Shown in pieces: positions 1-9,900 of a stretch of DNA of 64,000 nt. The translations under genes were made by a program, and so were the position numbers. Where the stretch lies: positions 1-64,000 of the forward strand of contig JAIBCC010000028.1 of the NCBI GenBank assembly GCA_019694395.1, read 5' to 3'. Within the stretch, counting starts at the first letter, position 1; each line of letters opens with the position of its first letter. This stretch comes from Pyrinomonadaceae bacterium. GTDB lineage: Bacteria; Acidobacteriota; Blastocatellia; Pyrinomonadales; Pyrinomonadaceae. The notes beneath the pieces are model-generated. The model was not told the origin of the DNA, did not search any database, and saw only the letters and a program-made list of their open reading frames with translations.

Positions 1-271
1 CGTATTCGTCATCTTCCGGCTTAACTTCGTATTCGGGACGAATATCCACGCGGAACTCAAGCAGGTTAAGCTCTTCAAACAAAACAGGTTCGTGCCAATA
101 TTCGCGTTCATAATTCCACTGCAAATACTCTTTGACCTGCGAAATTGCCAAATCTTTTCTATCCGAAAATGCCGCCGGAACAAAAAATTCTTCGCCGCCC
201 GTAATTGCTTGCGAAGTATAATTTCCGCCGAAGTCCTGCCACGTTAAAATTGGAATCTTAAAGGTTGCCAT
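1..271 (-). CDS. N-terminal fragment of a probable third ClpB-like AAA+ paralogue (3' end outside the window)
   Basis: An open frame starts at the ATG at 271-269 and runs off the left edge after 90 codons. The visible residues begin MATFKIPILTWQDF and contain no ATPase motif. Their layout matches the extreme N-termini of the two AAA+ proteins at 6903-10166 (MNISIPILV) and 10305-13544 (MPTYFFPLTIL): a short beta-strand with a Pro-Ile/Leu core, then an amphipathic helix, then a strand ending near an acidic-Pro motif. I therefore infer a third member of the same family with its ATPase modules outside the window. It lies only 17 bp after the membrane-protein gene at 289-1071 on the same strand, so the two are probably co-transcribed. 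It could instead be a stand-alone homologue of the N-terminal domain; the fragment cannot decide this. Confidence 0.6.
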   Translation of the reverse strand, partial: MATFKIPILTWQDFGGNYTSQAITGGEEFFVPAAFSDRKDLAISQVKEYLQWNYEREYWHEPVLFEELNLLEFRVDIRPEYEVKPEDDEY

Positions 272-288
272 TTTCTCAAAAATAAAAA

Positions 289-1071
289 CTATACCTTTTT
301 GGCGAAATAATTTTGAATTTCATCAAAAATCATAAATAAGCTGAAAACGTAAAATCCTAAATTTAATAATCCTATAAGAATAACTGAGGTCGAAAAACCT
401 TCTTTGAGATAACCTCGATAAACTGCGTAGGTAAAAATAGGACACATCAAAAGCACAATAATATAGGTAATTAACGATTTTAGACTAAATGGATAATTAT
501 CAAACGGGGCATTAAACCTAATTGAAGTTCTATTTTTTAAGGCTTCTGGATAATTTTGAGAAAATTTATCAAATCCGCAGACCGAAAATCCGCTTCCTGA
601 ACCGATTAAATCTTCCTCAAACAAATATTGAATTGAATTCGGATTATCAGTTTCAATCGCTTCAGCTTCTTTATACAAATTGTCCAAAAGTTCTTCAACC
701 GAAGTAAAACCGGCAATTTGAATTACATCCACTAGCAGAAAATCATCTTCTTTTTCAAATTTTGAAGTAATGTAGTTTTTGAAGTCCAAAAACAGATTCA
801 AAGATTTTGGGAAAAAGCGGCTTAAAAAATTTGCGGTTCTTTCGGAATTCCTTTCAAATTCGCTTTTTTCGATGATAAATTCAGTCGCCAAGGTAAAATC
901 ATCTTCCCCTTTTTCCAATAGTTCAGCATAATATTTCCAAGTCTTTTCGTGATCTTGCAGAATACTTTTATCCAAACAACCAATCCAGAAAAAAGGTAAG
1001 GAATTATTTGCCTCAAATAAGGTTAAACCTTCATTATCAGTTACTAAATCAAAATAACACCTATTTCCCAT
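289..1071 (-). CDS. Uncharacterised protein with C-terminal membrane hairpin
   Basis: 260 residues, ATG start (1071-1069). Residues 1 to about 195 are soluble and acidic, opening with MGNRCYFDLV; I do not recognise the family. Two hydrophobic segments near residues 200-220 and 228-250, joined by a short loop, form a probable membrane hairpin, followed by a short basic tail ending AKKV. There is no signal peptide, so the large N-terminal part is expected in the cytoplasm. The gene is followed after 17 bp by the probable third AAA+ paralogue and is divergent from the DUF4132-associated pair at 1206 and 1802. The context suggests a membrane-anchored partner of the ATPase system; that role is inference only. 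Confidence 0.7.
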   Translation of the reverse strand: MGNRCYFDLVTDNEGLTLFEANNSLPFFWIGCLDKSILQDHEKTWKYYAELLEKGEDDFTLATEFIIEKSEFERNSERTANFLSRFFPKSLNLFLDFKNYITSKFEKEDDFLLVDVIQIAGFTSVEELLDNLYKEAEAIETDNPNSIQYLFEEDLIGSGSGFSVCGFDKFSQNYPEALKNRTSIRFNAPFDNYPFSLKSLITYIIVLLMCPIFTYAVYRGYLKEGFSTSVILIGLLNLGFYVFSLFMIFDEIQNYFAKKV

Positions 1072-1125
1072 CGCTTTATAATATTACTTTTTCTTCTTGC
1101 TAAAGAGAAATTTTGTTTTTCAAAG

Positions 1126-1154
1126 TTGCGTTTCATCTGTGAAACAGGTATAAT
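1126..1154 (+). promoter_or_regulatory. Sigma-70-like promoter with palindrome in the spacer
   Basis: TTGCGT at 1126-1131 and TATAAT at 1149-1154 are separated by 17 bp, upstream of the 1206 gene. The spacer holds a perfect inverted repeat, GTTTCA-TCTG-TGAAAC (1130-1145), positioned where a bound repressor would block RNA polymerase. The site also lies in the only divergent spacer (1072-1205), so it could affect the minus-strand pair too. The cognate regulator is not visible in the window. Confidence 0.55.
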
Positions 1155-1205
1155 ACTTTCAGTTTTTAACATTACCCCAAATTGCCCCAACTTAAACTAA
1201 ATTAT

Positions 1206-1628
1206 ATGAAAATTACAGTTAAAGCCAAGCAAGCCGGACGAAAGCACGCCTTGATTGAGAATAAAACTATCGAAATTGACGACATCGGAACAAATCCGAC
1301 TTTATCCGAATTGTTAAAAGCCGTAGTCAAACAACAGGTCGAAGAATACAACAGCAAAACTGCCGAAAAGACTTTGTTACCATTCTTGTCCAAAGAGGAA
1401 ATTGATTCGCAAGTTTCAAGCGGAAAAGTAGGATTCGGAACGATTTACAGCGAAAATAAAGCCGATTTGGAAAAAGCGCAAGAAACTGCCTTGCAAGCCT
1501 TTGAAGATGGGATGTTTGCCGTGTTTGCGGACGAAACGGAGATAAGCAAATTGGATGAAACAATAAATTTCACGGATGAAACGATTATTACATTCATTAG
1601 ACTAACTTTTTTAGCCGGAAATTATTGA
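1206..1628 (+). CDS. Small companion protein of the DUF4132 gene
   Basis: 140 residues from the ATG at 1206. A TTG at 1182 would add eight residues but has no better ribosome site. The protein opens MKITVKAKQAG and has an LSELLKAVV helix, a central VGFGTIYSEN segment, a helix reading ALQAFEDGMFAVFAD, and a C-terminal FIRLTFLAG strand, a compact alpha/beta pattern. No catalytic motif is evident. From general familiarity I believe small proteins of this pattern occur next to DUF4132 genes in other bacteria, but I could not check this. The DUF4132 gene follows at 1802, and the spacer contains an inverted-repeat element, so co-transcription is likely but passes through that hairpin. Confidence 0.7.
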   Translation: MKITVKAKQAGRKHALIENKTIEIDDIGTNPTLSELLKAVVKQQVEEYNSKTAEKTLLPFLSKEEIDSQVSSGKVGFGTIYSENKADLEKAQETALQAFEDGMFAVFADETEISKLDETINFTDETIITFIRLTFLAGNY

Positions 1629-1637
1629 TAAATGATT

Positions 1638-1765
1638 GGAACGCAGGCGACTCGCCTGCAATGAGCGCAAAGCGCGAATACACCGTTTGAGTAAAATCCG
1701 AGTTGATTTCAGCTAAACATATTTTCAAACGCTTTGCGTTTGTGCAGGCGAGTCGTCTGCGTTCC
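1638..1765. repeat. 128-bp inverted-repeat element (REP/MITE-like)
   Basis: Arms at 1638-1674 and 1730-1765 are near-complementary; each has the core GCAGGCGA(C/G)TCG and ends in AAAGCG. The interior is about 55 bp with no frame. The element almost fills the spacer between the genes at 1206 and 1802. Its first 23 bases also form an internal GCAGGCGACTCGCCTGC hairpin. A non-autonomous palindromic repeat is the best reading; no transposase is nearby. Confidence 0.75.
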
Positions 1766-1801
1766 CAGCAATAAGAAAACTAAGTTAATTGATATAAACA
1801 T

Positions 1802-4800
1802 ATGGAAATAAAAGAGTTATTAAAAGATAAAGTTGTCGCTGATCCGATTGGGAAATGGTCAAAAGAGATCTTGGAAGTTTACGAAGGAAAAAGTCAAAAC
1901 GAGCTTTTAACTAAAAACACTGCTGAATTGGGTTTATTGATTTTATCCAGACATCCCGAATTAAAGACCGAAAAAATAACCAACTGGGTTGTTATCGAAC
2001 AAATTCTCAAAGACGATCAGCGTTACCAGCGTCTTCTGGAAAAGCTCCCCGAAGATGGTTGGAAAAGCCGTGAGCTGCAAAATCTTTTGATCTATTTTTT
2101 TGGTGAAGAAAAAGCAAAATACGTCTCAAAGGCTTATGACAAAATTCGTTTTCAGATGTATCAAACGGGATATTCACGCCGTTCATTTCGTGCGCCGGAA
2201 AACCGTAACTTGTATTTTGTCAATCAATTAAATTTTCTGACTAATACACTTCCGCAATTTTATATTAACGGCAGTTATCCAAAATACGAAAAAACTTTTT
2301 TCGATTTAAACGTAGTTGAGCAAGCTAAATATGACCAATATTTTGGCTGGAGCAATTTGTTTCAGATGTGGGCAGCGGCGTTGGATTTGGGCAATCAGGA
2401 GCTTTTTCAAAAGATGGAAGACATCATTTTTAATAAAGATGAGATCGGAAAAGTCACGCGCGGTATCATCAAAGCCTTGCTCCACAGCGAAAGTGAAAAA
2501 TCCTGGGAGTTGGTCAAAAAGCTTTTGTTAGCGGCGCAGCGTCAGGAAGGTTTGCGTCAGACGATTCTCGAAGCCTTAGACGAAACCAGCATCGGCGCGT
2601 TGAAATATATAATTAAAGTCATTATTGACAATAAATTAACGCGGTTTTCGTCGGTTGTCCGCAGCGTTGATGTGTGGGCTGGACTCGGTTGGGAAGCGGA
2701 ACGCGAAACGACGGTTAAAAACTTTTTGGAAAAGGCGCACGAGTTTTTGGAATCGCCCGAAAAAATTCCCGCCGCCATCAAAAGTGCAAATAATACAGAC
2801 GTTTATATGGCTTTGTGGTCGCAAGGTGTGTTCGATGTCGAAAAAACTGCCCCGTTTTTGCACGAACTTTATGAAAAAGGAAATGCCGAAAAACGTAGTT
2901 TGGCGTTGAAGTTTGCGATTGAAACGGCTCACGATGGACTTGCTATGCCTTTGTATTACAAGGCTTTAGATGATGGGGATTTATTGGTTTTAGCTTGGGC
3001 TTTGCAAGGAATCAACGGATTGAATTTAGAAAAATATCAAAACAAATCCGAATTTCCTGATCTTTTTGAAAAACTGCATAAAATCATCGAAAAAGTTGAT
3101 ACGAAAGAAAAAAGTTTTGACGGAAAAATCTTTTCGTGGACGCGGCTTTCGTTTAATCGCAACGAGGCATTTCAAGCAATGATTAAACTTATCGGCGAAA
3201 ATGACGAGCGTTTGCAGACCGTTTTGAAATATTTCGACGGAATGAGCGTCAATCTCCGCGAACAACTGACTCGCCATATTTTAAAGGATTACGCCGGATA
3301 TTATTGGGACGATAAAAAAGAGAAAAAGCCTTTGACCGATTTTCAGCGCGAATATGCGTTTCGGATTTTGGCTGACAAAGGCGAATTTCTGGTTAATTCA
3401 GCCTTCAATACTCTGGAAAAAGTCTCTTGCTCAAACGAAGAAATGCAGATTCTGGAAGGTCTTTTGAAGCGCAAAGGCGCAAATTTTCGCAATAAAATTA
3501 TCGGTTTAGTTATCAAACAAACGGATGAAAAAGTCGGCGTGACAACTGAAAATCTTTTGAACGTCGGGGATGCGGAACAGCGTTTAGCAGGTTTAGACAT
3601 TGCCTTGCAATTACGGAAAACAAACCGTTTAGAAGCTAAAATCAGCGATTGGGCGGAAGGTTTTAAAAGCCGCAAAACGATTTCTGCCAAAGAAGAAATT
3701 TTATTGGAGCAACTGACCGATTCGCCCGAAAATCGGCAGGATAATACTTACGAAAACGGCTACGGTTTGTGGGATTTTTCCAAAGCATTTTCGCCAATTA
3801 TTGAGCCGAAAATAAATCCTGAAAGCTACTACGAGCAAAAAATTTCCAAACAAGAATACGGTTTTTCACAGCCTTTTGAAAAAATAAAAGAGCATTTAGA
3901 AACACTCAGCCGAATCTATTTGGAAAACAAAGCCTTTGAGTATGAAATTGAGAATTGGGATAACTCAAAAAGCACAGTTTTGTTGGGAAATACTTTACGT
4001 CAGAAAAAATACAACAATATTTATGAAACTCCGCAAGATTCCTATAATGACTATCCTTTGCCCGAAGTTTGGGAAAGATGGTATCAGGAATCCGGGATGC
4101 AACCGATTGATTTATTTATTGTTACGCTTTCCAATGAGTCGAAAGACAAAGATTTTCTACCGCTTTACAATCAGATAATGCCGAGGGCTTTTCAAAGCCA
4201 CTATTATTACAGTAATCCGTTTTTCAGCATTATCAATGCGCTTCTTTTGATACATCCATTGATTGAGAAAAATGAATATCTGATCGGAGCCTGCACTCGA
4301 CTTTTTTCATCATTAGACGAAAAAACTTTGAAAAGCAATTCAAACGAAAGATATTACTATGGCGCGGGAAATGGTTGGCACAACGACTCTTTTTATAATC
4401 TTTTTTACCACCGGATCGAAGCGGAAAAGTTAGACGATGAACAATTCAAACAACTCTGGGATCTATCTAATTGGCGGCAATTTTCGGGCAGAGAAGAAAA
4501 CATTAAATATTGCTATCCGTCGCTTTCAACCTTTGCGCGTGCTTATGAATTAAAACTTATTTCCGAAGACGAGCTTTATCGCGGTTTGATGACAACAACA
4601 AACGTGCAGGAATTATCGCGCAAAATAACTCGAAAAAACGAATTTGATTATTTTGAAAAATATCCGTTCCTCAAACCGATGTTTGAAAAAGTGCGCGAAC
4701 ATATTCTCAATATCGAAATGAAACGCGGCGATTCGGAAACGGATGTTTCGCATTTGGTCGCCAGCTTAAACGAAATTTACGGCGCGAACCGCTTTGTTGA

Positions 4801-6796
4801 AATTCTGGTCGGGCTTGGCAAAACAGCTCTGAATCGCGGCTACACTTATTACAACAGCAATTTTACCAAACAGGCACTTTTTAGCCGTTTGCTCAAAAAT
4901 TGTCATCCTGCCGAAAGCGATACGCAAAAACTTTTTGATGAACTGGTCAAAAAGGCGAAAAGCCCGGAAGCAAAACTCATCGAAGCCGCCGTTTACGCTC
5001 CGCAGTGGCAAAAATTTATCAGTAACTATTTAAATTGGAAAGGTTTAGATTCAGCGATCTGGTGGATGCACGCGCATACGAAAATCGCCGGATACCGTGA
5101 ACAAAATGCCGAAGCCGAAAGCGAAATTGCCAAATATTCGACCGTTGATCTGGAAGATTTCAAAAACGGTGCGGTTGATAAAGAGTGGTTTTTAAAGGCT
5201 TACAAAGAAATCGGTAAGGCTCGTTGGGAAGTGGTTTATGATGCCGCCAAATACATCAGCGACGGCAACGGACATCGCCGCGCCAGACTTTATGCGGACG
5301 TAATTTCCGGCAAAACCAAACTTAAAGAAATTACCGATAAAGTAAAAAGCAAACGCGACCAAGATTATTTGCGGATTTACGGACTCGTTCCGTTGAGCAA
5401 AGCCAACGCCGAAAAAGACCTTTTGAGCCGCTACACCTACTTGCAAAAGTTCAAAAAAGAATCGAAGCAATTCGGCGCACAAAAGCAATCCAGCGAAGCA
5501 CTTGCGGTGCAAATGGCGATGGAAAATCTCGCCCGAAATGCGGGTTACGCCGATCCTTTGCGTCTTTCTTGGGCAATGGAAACAAAACAAGTTCAGGAAA
5601 TTTTATCGAAAGATACTGAAATCCGCGATGGCGAAACGGTTGTCAGACTGGTGATTGATAACGAAGGCAAAGCCGAAATTGCCGTAAATAAAGGTGATAA
5701 AGAGCTTAAATCGGTTCCGCCGAAACTCAAAAAAGACAAAAAATATTTGGAATTAACCGAATACAGAAAGACTTTGAAAGAACAATTCAACCGCTCGCGC
5801 AAGAGTCTGGAAGATGCAATGGTTCGCGGCGACAAATTTAATTTGCCCGAATTAGCCAATCTTTTCACGCATCCGGTTATCTCTAAACATCTGGAAAAAT
5901 TGGTTTTCGTGACCGAAAAAGGAAGAGGTTTTTATCAAGACGGTAAACTTATTTCAGCCGTTGGAACGGCGATTTTGCTTTCCGAATCGGACGAAATCCG
6001 TCTGGCGCATTGCATTGATCTGCATAAATCCAATGAATGGAGCGATTACCAACGCTATTGTTTTGACAAAGAGCTGAAACAACCTTTCAAACAAATTTTC
6101 CGCGAGCTTTATTTGCCGACCGAAGACGAGTTGAAAGAAAAATCCGTTTCACGCCGTTACGCCGGGCATCAGGTTCAGCCGAAACAAACCGTAGCGTTGT
6201 TAAAAACTCGCGGCTGGAAAGTTGATTACGAAGAAGGATTGCAAAAAGTCTTTCATAAAGAAGGATTTGCGGCGAAAATGTATGCGATGGCGGATTGGTT
6301 TTCGCCTGCCGATGTCGAAAGCCCAACGCTCGAAACGGTTCAATTCCAAAACTTGAAAGATTGGAAAAATCGTCCGTTTGAAGAAATTGACGCGAGAATT
6401 TTCAGCGAAGTAATGCGTGATATTGATTTGGTCGTCAGCGTCGCCCACGCGGGCGGAGTTGATGCCGAAGCCAGCCATTCATCAATCGAAATGCGAAGCG
6501 TCCTTTTGCGCGAAACCTTGCGTTTATTCAAGTTAAGCAATGTCGAAATCGCCGGAAACCACGCCAAAATCAAAGGCACAATGGGCGAATACAGCGTTCA
6601 TTTAGGAAGTGCGGTTGTCCATAAACTGCCCGGAACTTACCTTTCGATTTTGCCCGTCCATTCGCAACATCGCGGCAGATTATTTTTACCGTTTACTGAC
6701 GACGACCCGAAATCTGCGGAAGTTATGTCAAAAGTTTTGTTATTGGCGAGAGATAACGAAATTCAGGATCCAACGATTTTGAGGCAATTGGCATAA
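1802..6796 (+). CDS. DUF4132 (MolR/YehI-like) giant protein
   Basis: 1664 residues, ATG at 1802. The first roughly 1,150 residues are helix-rich with HEAT-like stretches (for example around residues 220-420) and no signal peptide or membrane segment. The last third carries the conserved region I associate with DUF4132 of the MolR/YehI group and with DUF5724-type giant proteins: the segment IKGTMGEYSVHLGS followed by a C-terminus containing FLPFTDDDPKSAEV, SKVLLLARD and DPTIL. No nuclease or NTPase motif is visible. Biochemical function is unknown for the family. It sits between the 140-residue companion upstream and two convergent ClpB-like ATPases downstream, so it may be a scaffold, sensor or substrate of those ATPases; this is inference. 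Family assignment is fairly secure from the C-terminus, the domain limits less so. Confidence 0.85.
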   Translation: MEIKELLKDKVVADPIGKWSKEILEVYEGKSQNELLTKNTAELGLLILSRHPELKTEKITNWVVIEQILKDDQRYQRLLEKLPEDGWKSRELQNLLIYFFGEEKAKYVSKAYDKIRFQMYQTGYSRRSFRAPENRNLYFVNQLNFLTNTLPQFYINGSYPKYEKTFFDLNVVEQAKYDQYFGWSNLFQMWAAALDLGNQELFQKMEDIIFNKDEIGKVTRGIIKALLHSESEKSWELVKKLLLAAQRQEGLRQTILEALDETSIGALKYIIKVIIDNKLTRFSSVVRSVDVWAGLGWEAERETTVKNFLEKAHEFLESPEKIPAAIKSANNTDVYMALWSQGVFDVEKTAPFLHELYEKGNAEKRSLALKFAIETAHDGLAMPLYYKALDDGDLLVLAWALQGINGLNLEKYQNKSEFPDLFEKLHKIIEKVDTKEKSFDGKIFSWTRLSFNRNEAFQAMIKLIGENDERLQTVLKYFDGMSVNLREQLTRHILKDYAGYYWDDKKEKKPLTDFQREYAFRILADKGEFLVNSAFNTLEKVSCSNEEMQILEGLLKRKGANFRNKIIGLVIKQTDEKVGVTTENLLNVGDAEQRLAGLDIALQLRKTNRLEAKISDWAEGFKSRKTISAKEEILLEQLTDSPENRQDNTYENGYGLWDFSKAFSPIIEPKINPESYYEQKISKQEYGFSQPFEKIKEHLETLSRIYLENKAFEYEIENWDNSKSTVLLGNTLRQKKYNNIYETPQDSYNDYPLPEVWERWYQESGMQPIDLFIVTLSNESKDKDFLPLYNQIMPRAFQSHYYYSNPFFSIINALLLIHPLIEKNEYLIGACTRLFSSLDEKTLKSNSNERYYYGAGNGWHNDSFYNLFYHRIEAEKLDDEQFKQLWDLSNWRQFSGREENIKYCYPSLSTFARAYELKLISEDELYRGLMTTTNVQELSRKITRKNEFDYFEKYPFLKPMFEKVREHILNIEMKRGDSETDVSHLVASLNEIYGANRFVEILVGLGKTALNRGYTYYNSNFTKQALFSRLLKNCHPAESDTQKLFDELVKKAKSPEAKLIEAAVYAPQWQKFISNYLNWKGLDSAIWWMHAHTKIAGYREQNAEAESEIAKYSTVDLEDFKNGAVDKEWFLKAYKEIGKARWEVVYDAAKYISDGNGHRRARLYADVISGKTKLKEITDKVKSKRDQDYLRIYGLVPLSKANAEKDLLSRYTYLQKFKKESKQFGAQKQSSEALAVQMAMENLARNAGYADPLRLSWAMETKQVQEILSKDTEIRDGETVVRLVIDNEGKAEIAVNKGDKELKSVPPKLKKDKKYLELTEYRKTLKEQFNRSRKSLEDAMVRGDKFNLPELANLFTHPVISKHLEKLVFVTEKGRGFYQDGKLISAVGTAILLSESDEIRLAHCIDLHKSNEWSDYQRYCFDKELKQPFKQIFRELYLPTEDELKEKSVSRRYAGHQVQPKQTVALLKTRGWKVDYEEGLQKVFHKEGFAAKMYAMADWFSPADVESPTLETVQFQNLKDWKNRPFEEIDARIFSEVMRDIDLVVSVAHAGGVDAEASHSSIEMRSVLLRETLRLFKLSNVEIAGNHAKIKGTMGEYSVHLGSAVVHKLPGTYLSILPVHSQHRGRLFLPFTDDDPKSAEVMSKVLLLARDNEIQDPTILRQLA

Positions 6797-6808
6797 AGAA
6801 AAAGAATT

Positions 6809-6888
6809 CACAGGGATAAAGGAGATAAACGGGGATTTTTTTTGAATATTTTCATAAAGTATCCCATTTAATCTCCTAAATCCCTGTG
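6809..6888. terminator. Inverted repeat between convergent genes, probable bidirectional terminator
   Basis: Arms CACAGGGATAAAGGAGAT (6809-6826) and its near-complement at 6871-6888 (one mismatch) flank about 44 bp, with T-runs beside both arms. The element fills the spacer between the convergent DUF4132 and AAA+ genes. It resembles the dispersed palindromic repeats of this genome and may end transcription from both sides. Confidence 0.55.
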
Positions 6889-6902
6889 AGATTTTTTTCG
6901 TG

Positions 6903-9900
6903 TCACTTTGCGGATAATTCTTTTGGAGTGATTAACCCACCCAAAACGAATGTTCGCAATTCTCTAAATGTCAAACTTTCCTTAGTCAAAAGCCCTGTTC
7001 TAAAATCCAGAGCCAAAAAGCGTTCATTGTAAAGACGGACAACGGAAAAATCCTTATCTACCACGTTTTCAAGGCTTTGCAGATATATTTTAGGAAAATC
7101 CGCAAAGGTTTGACTGTCTTTCAAATCAAAAACGCGAACTTCAATCGGCGTGAAATCTCCGCGTTTGGAAACAAAAACATGATTGCCGTTTTCGACCTTT
7201 GCCAAATCGTTCGCGAATAAACCTTCGAGCGACAAAAACATTTCAAAATAATCAGAATCTATCGAATGTTCTTTAAATTCATCCGTTTTCAATCCTAATT
7301 CTTGAGCAAAAAGTTTTTTGTATCGTTCTAAAAAATCTGGAACCTCATATTTGCCAAAACCAATATCAGCGCAACGAAAAGCCATTACGCTTTTTGCGGT
7401 GAAAGATTTTCCCGAATTGTTCGTAATTGTCTGCAAAAGCGAGGTTTCCCGCCAAATATCCTGCACATAATCCGTCACTTTTTCGCCAAACAACGGACTT
7501 TCTTCCGCCAATTCTTTCAAACGAAAAGACAAGTTTGCATTGCCCAAAAAAGCTTCAAAATCCACGCCCGAATCTTTCAGCGAAACCAACTGCCTTTGAC
7601 CTTTGACCTTTGACCTTTGATCTTTGACTTCTTTCCAATTATCGGCTCGTTCAATCATTCGCTCGATGCGCTTAATGTGTTCCTGGATAAGAAAATAGCG
7701 TTTTTGCGATTCATCGTTCAGATTGATTTCGCCGTGCGGTTTGAGGTGTTCAATCGAATCTTCGATGCGGTCAAGAGCCTCGACAATTCTATCCAATTCG
7801 GCATCGCGGTTTGAAAAATCGTGTTTCAGCCAAACGCTTTCGGCAAGCGTAACAGGTTTAATTGCTTCGACTTGCGTAACAAATTTGTTGTCAATCCGCG
7901 AAACTTTGATAATGGTCGGCGTAGTTGATTTCAGAGCCGAAAGCTGGGCGGCAACCGGGGCAATCAAATTTCGTTCAATCGCCCGTTTCAAAGCGCGTGC
8001 GCCGAGTTCGGGATGATAACCTTCGTCAACGATTTTTTGCAGCGCGGAGGGTTCAAGCTCGATGCGGCAATTTCGGCGGCTAAAACCTTCACGCGCAAAG
8101 ACTTTTTGCAATTGAATCCGCGCAATTTGTTCAACATCTTCGCGGCTCAAACGCTCAAATGGAATTATTCTGTCCAGACGATTAAAGAATTCAGGACGGA
8201 AAAATTTTTCAGCGGCTTGGCGGTAAATGCTGGCATTTGTTTCATTTGTCTCGCGAAATCCGAGCTTGACATTTGCTTCGCGTGAGCCAAGATTTGAAGT
8301 CAAAATAATAATCGCGTTACTGAAATCCGCCGTGCGCCCGTGAGCATCGGTCAAACGCCCGTCACCCATCACTTGCAAAAGCAGATTGAAAACGTCAGGA
8401 TGCGCCTTTTCGATTTCGTCCAATAACACAACCGAAAACGGTTGACGGCGAATGGCAGAAGTTAGCAAACCTTCGGGTTGTTCAAAAGTCCCGACCAACC
8501 GCGCCACATCGAACGGCGAGACAAATTCGTTCATATCGAACCGCAAAAGTTTTTCCTCGCTCCCGTAAAGATATGCAGCGATTTGCTTTGCGGCTTCGGT
8601 TTTGCCAACGCCGGTTGAGCCTAAGAACAAAAATGAAGCCAACGGACGACCCGTATCGTTCAAACGGGATTTGGCGATAGAAATGACATCTGCCGCCGCT
8701 TCGACTGCGCTTTTTTGCCCGATAACGCCTTGCTGAATATTTTTGACGATTTCATCGCGCTCAAGTTTTTGCGTATCGTCCAAAAACGCGACGCGCATTC
8801 CGCTTTTGGCTTCAAATTCTTCTAAAACATTCTGTCGGCTGATTTTAGCGTTTTGAAATCTATTGCCGATTTGCTGTAAAAAACTGGCAGATTTGCCGGG
8901 GAAAAAGGCTTCGCGGTTGTAGCGACGTTGCAAATCTAGCGCAGTCGGTAAAGACTCTAAACTAAAGTCACAATTAAGTTTAGCTTCAAGCTGACGGCGC
9001 ACCGACAACAAAATATTTAGCGTTTTATCCTCTTTAGTTTCGTCAAGACGAAAAACGTGAAAAAGTTCGGCAAAACTGCGGTCTTTTTCCTGTAAAACAC
9101 GCCAAGTTTCGGGCGTAATTTCCGCCACCACACGCACATCGCGGCGTTCAAGGTAGGGCTTCATCACTTGCGCCACGTTCAAATCCGCGTTTGCGCTCAC
9201 ACCTGCGAGGAAAAGTCCGAGTAAATCATCAAAATAAAGGAGATGTTCCTTCTTTTCAGCCTCTTTCAGAATCGCAATCAGACGATTTTCCCATTGCCCG
9301 ACAAACGACATTCCCGAAATCAGACGCTGCGGAGAAACGAGCCATGTTTGTTTTTTCTCAGAGGTTTTATGTATTCGTTTTTCAACCTTGCGAAAAACAT
9401 ATTCGTTTATCAGCGAAGTTTTGCCAACTTGTTTCTTTCCAATAATTACAACAGGTCTTTTGTCCCAATGTTCGAGTAATTTGTGCAATTCTTCAAGCTC
9501 TTTTTCCCGCCCGATTGAGCGTTCCAAATCGTCCGGGTAAAGCCAATCAAGACAACGCCCGACCTTTCGCAACTCCTCCCCGCCATCCATTTTTGTATCG
9601 CCGCCGAGCATTGCAAAAAGGTTAAATTCTTTTCTTTCACACTTTTGCGGCAGATTCAGATTTAAATCGAACGTGGTCACAAACGCTTTCGAGGGAAAAG
9701 AAAGTTTTGCGGGGTCTTGCGTTCCTTTGCCGTCACGCCGTTCGAGATTGCGAAAATGTTCGGTCAAAACGTCTTCGGCACGGCGTTTCAAATCCTCGCC
9801 GCGTTCAATTTCAAACCAAATTTCCGGCACATTCGGTGTATAAGCGATTTTCTTGTCAAAAGCATCAAACGTGACGAAAAGATATTTACAATCAAAGGTT

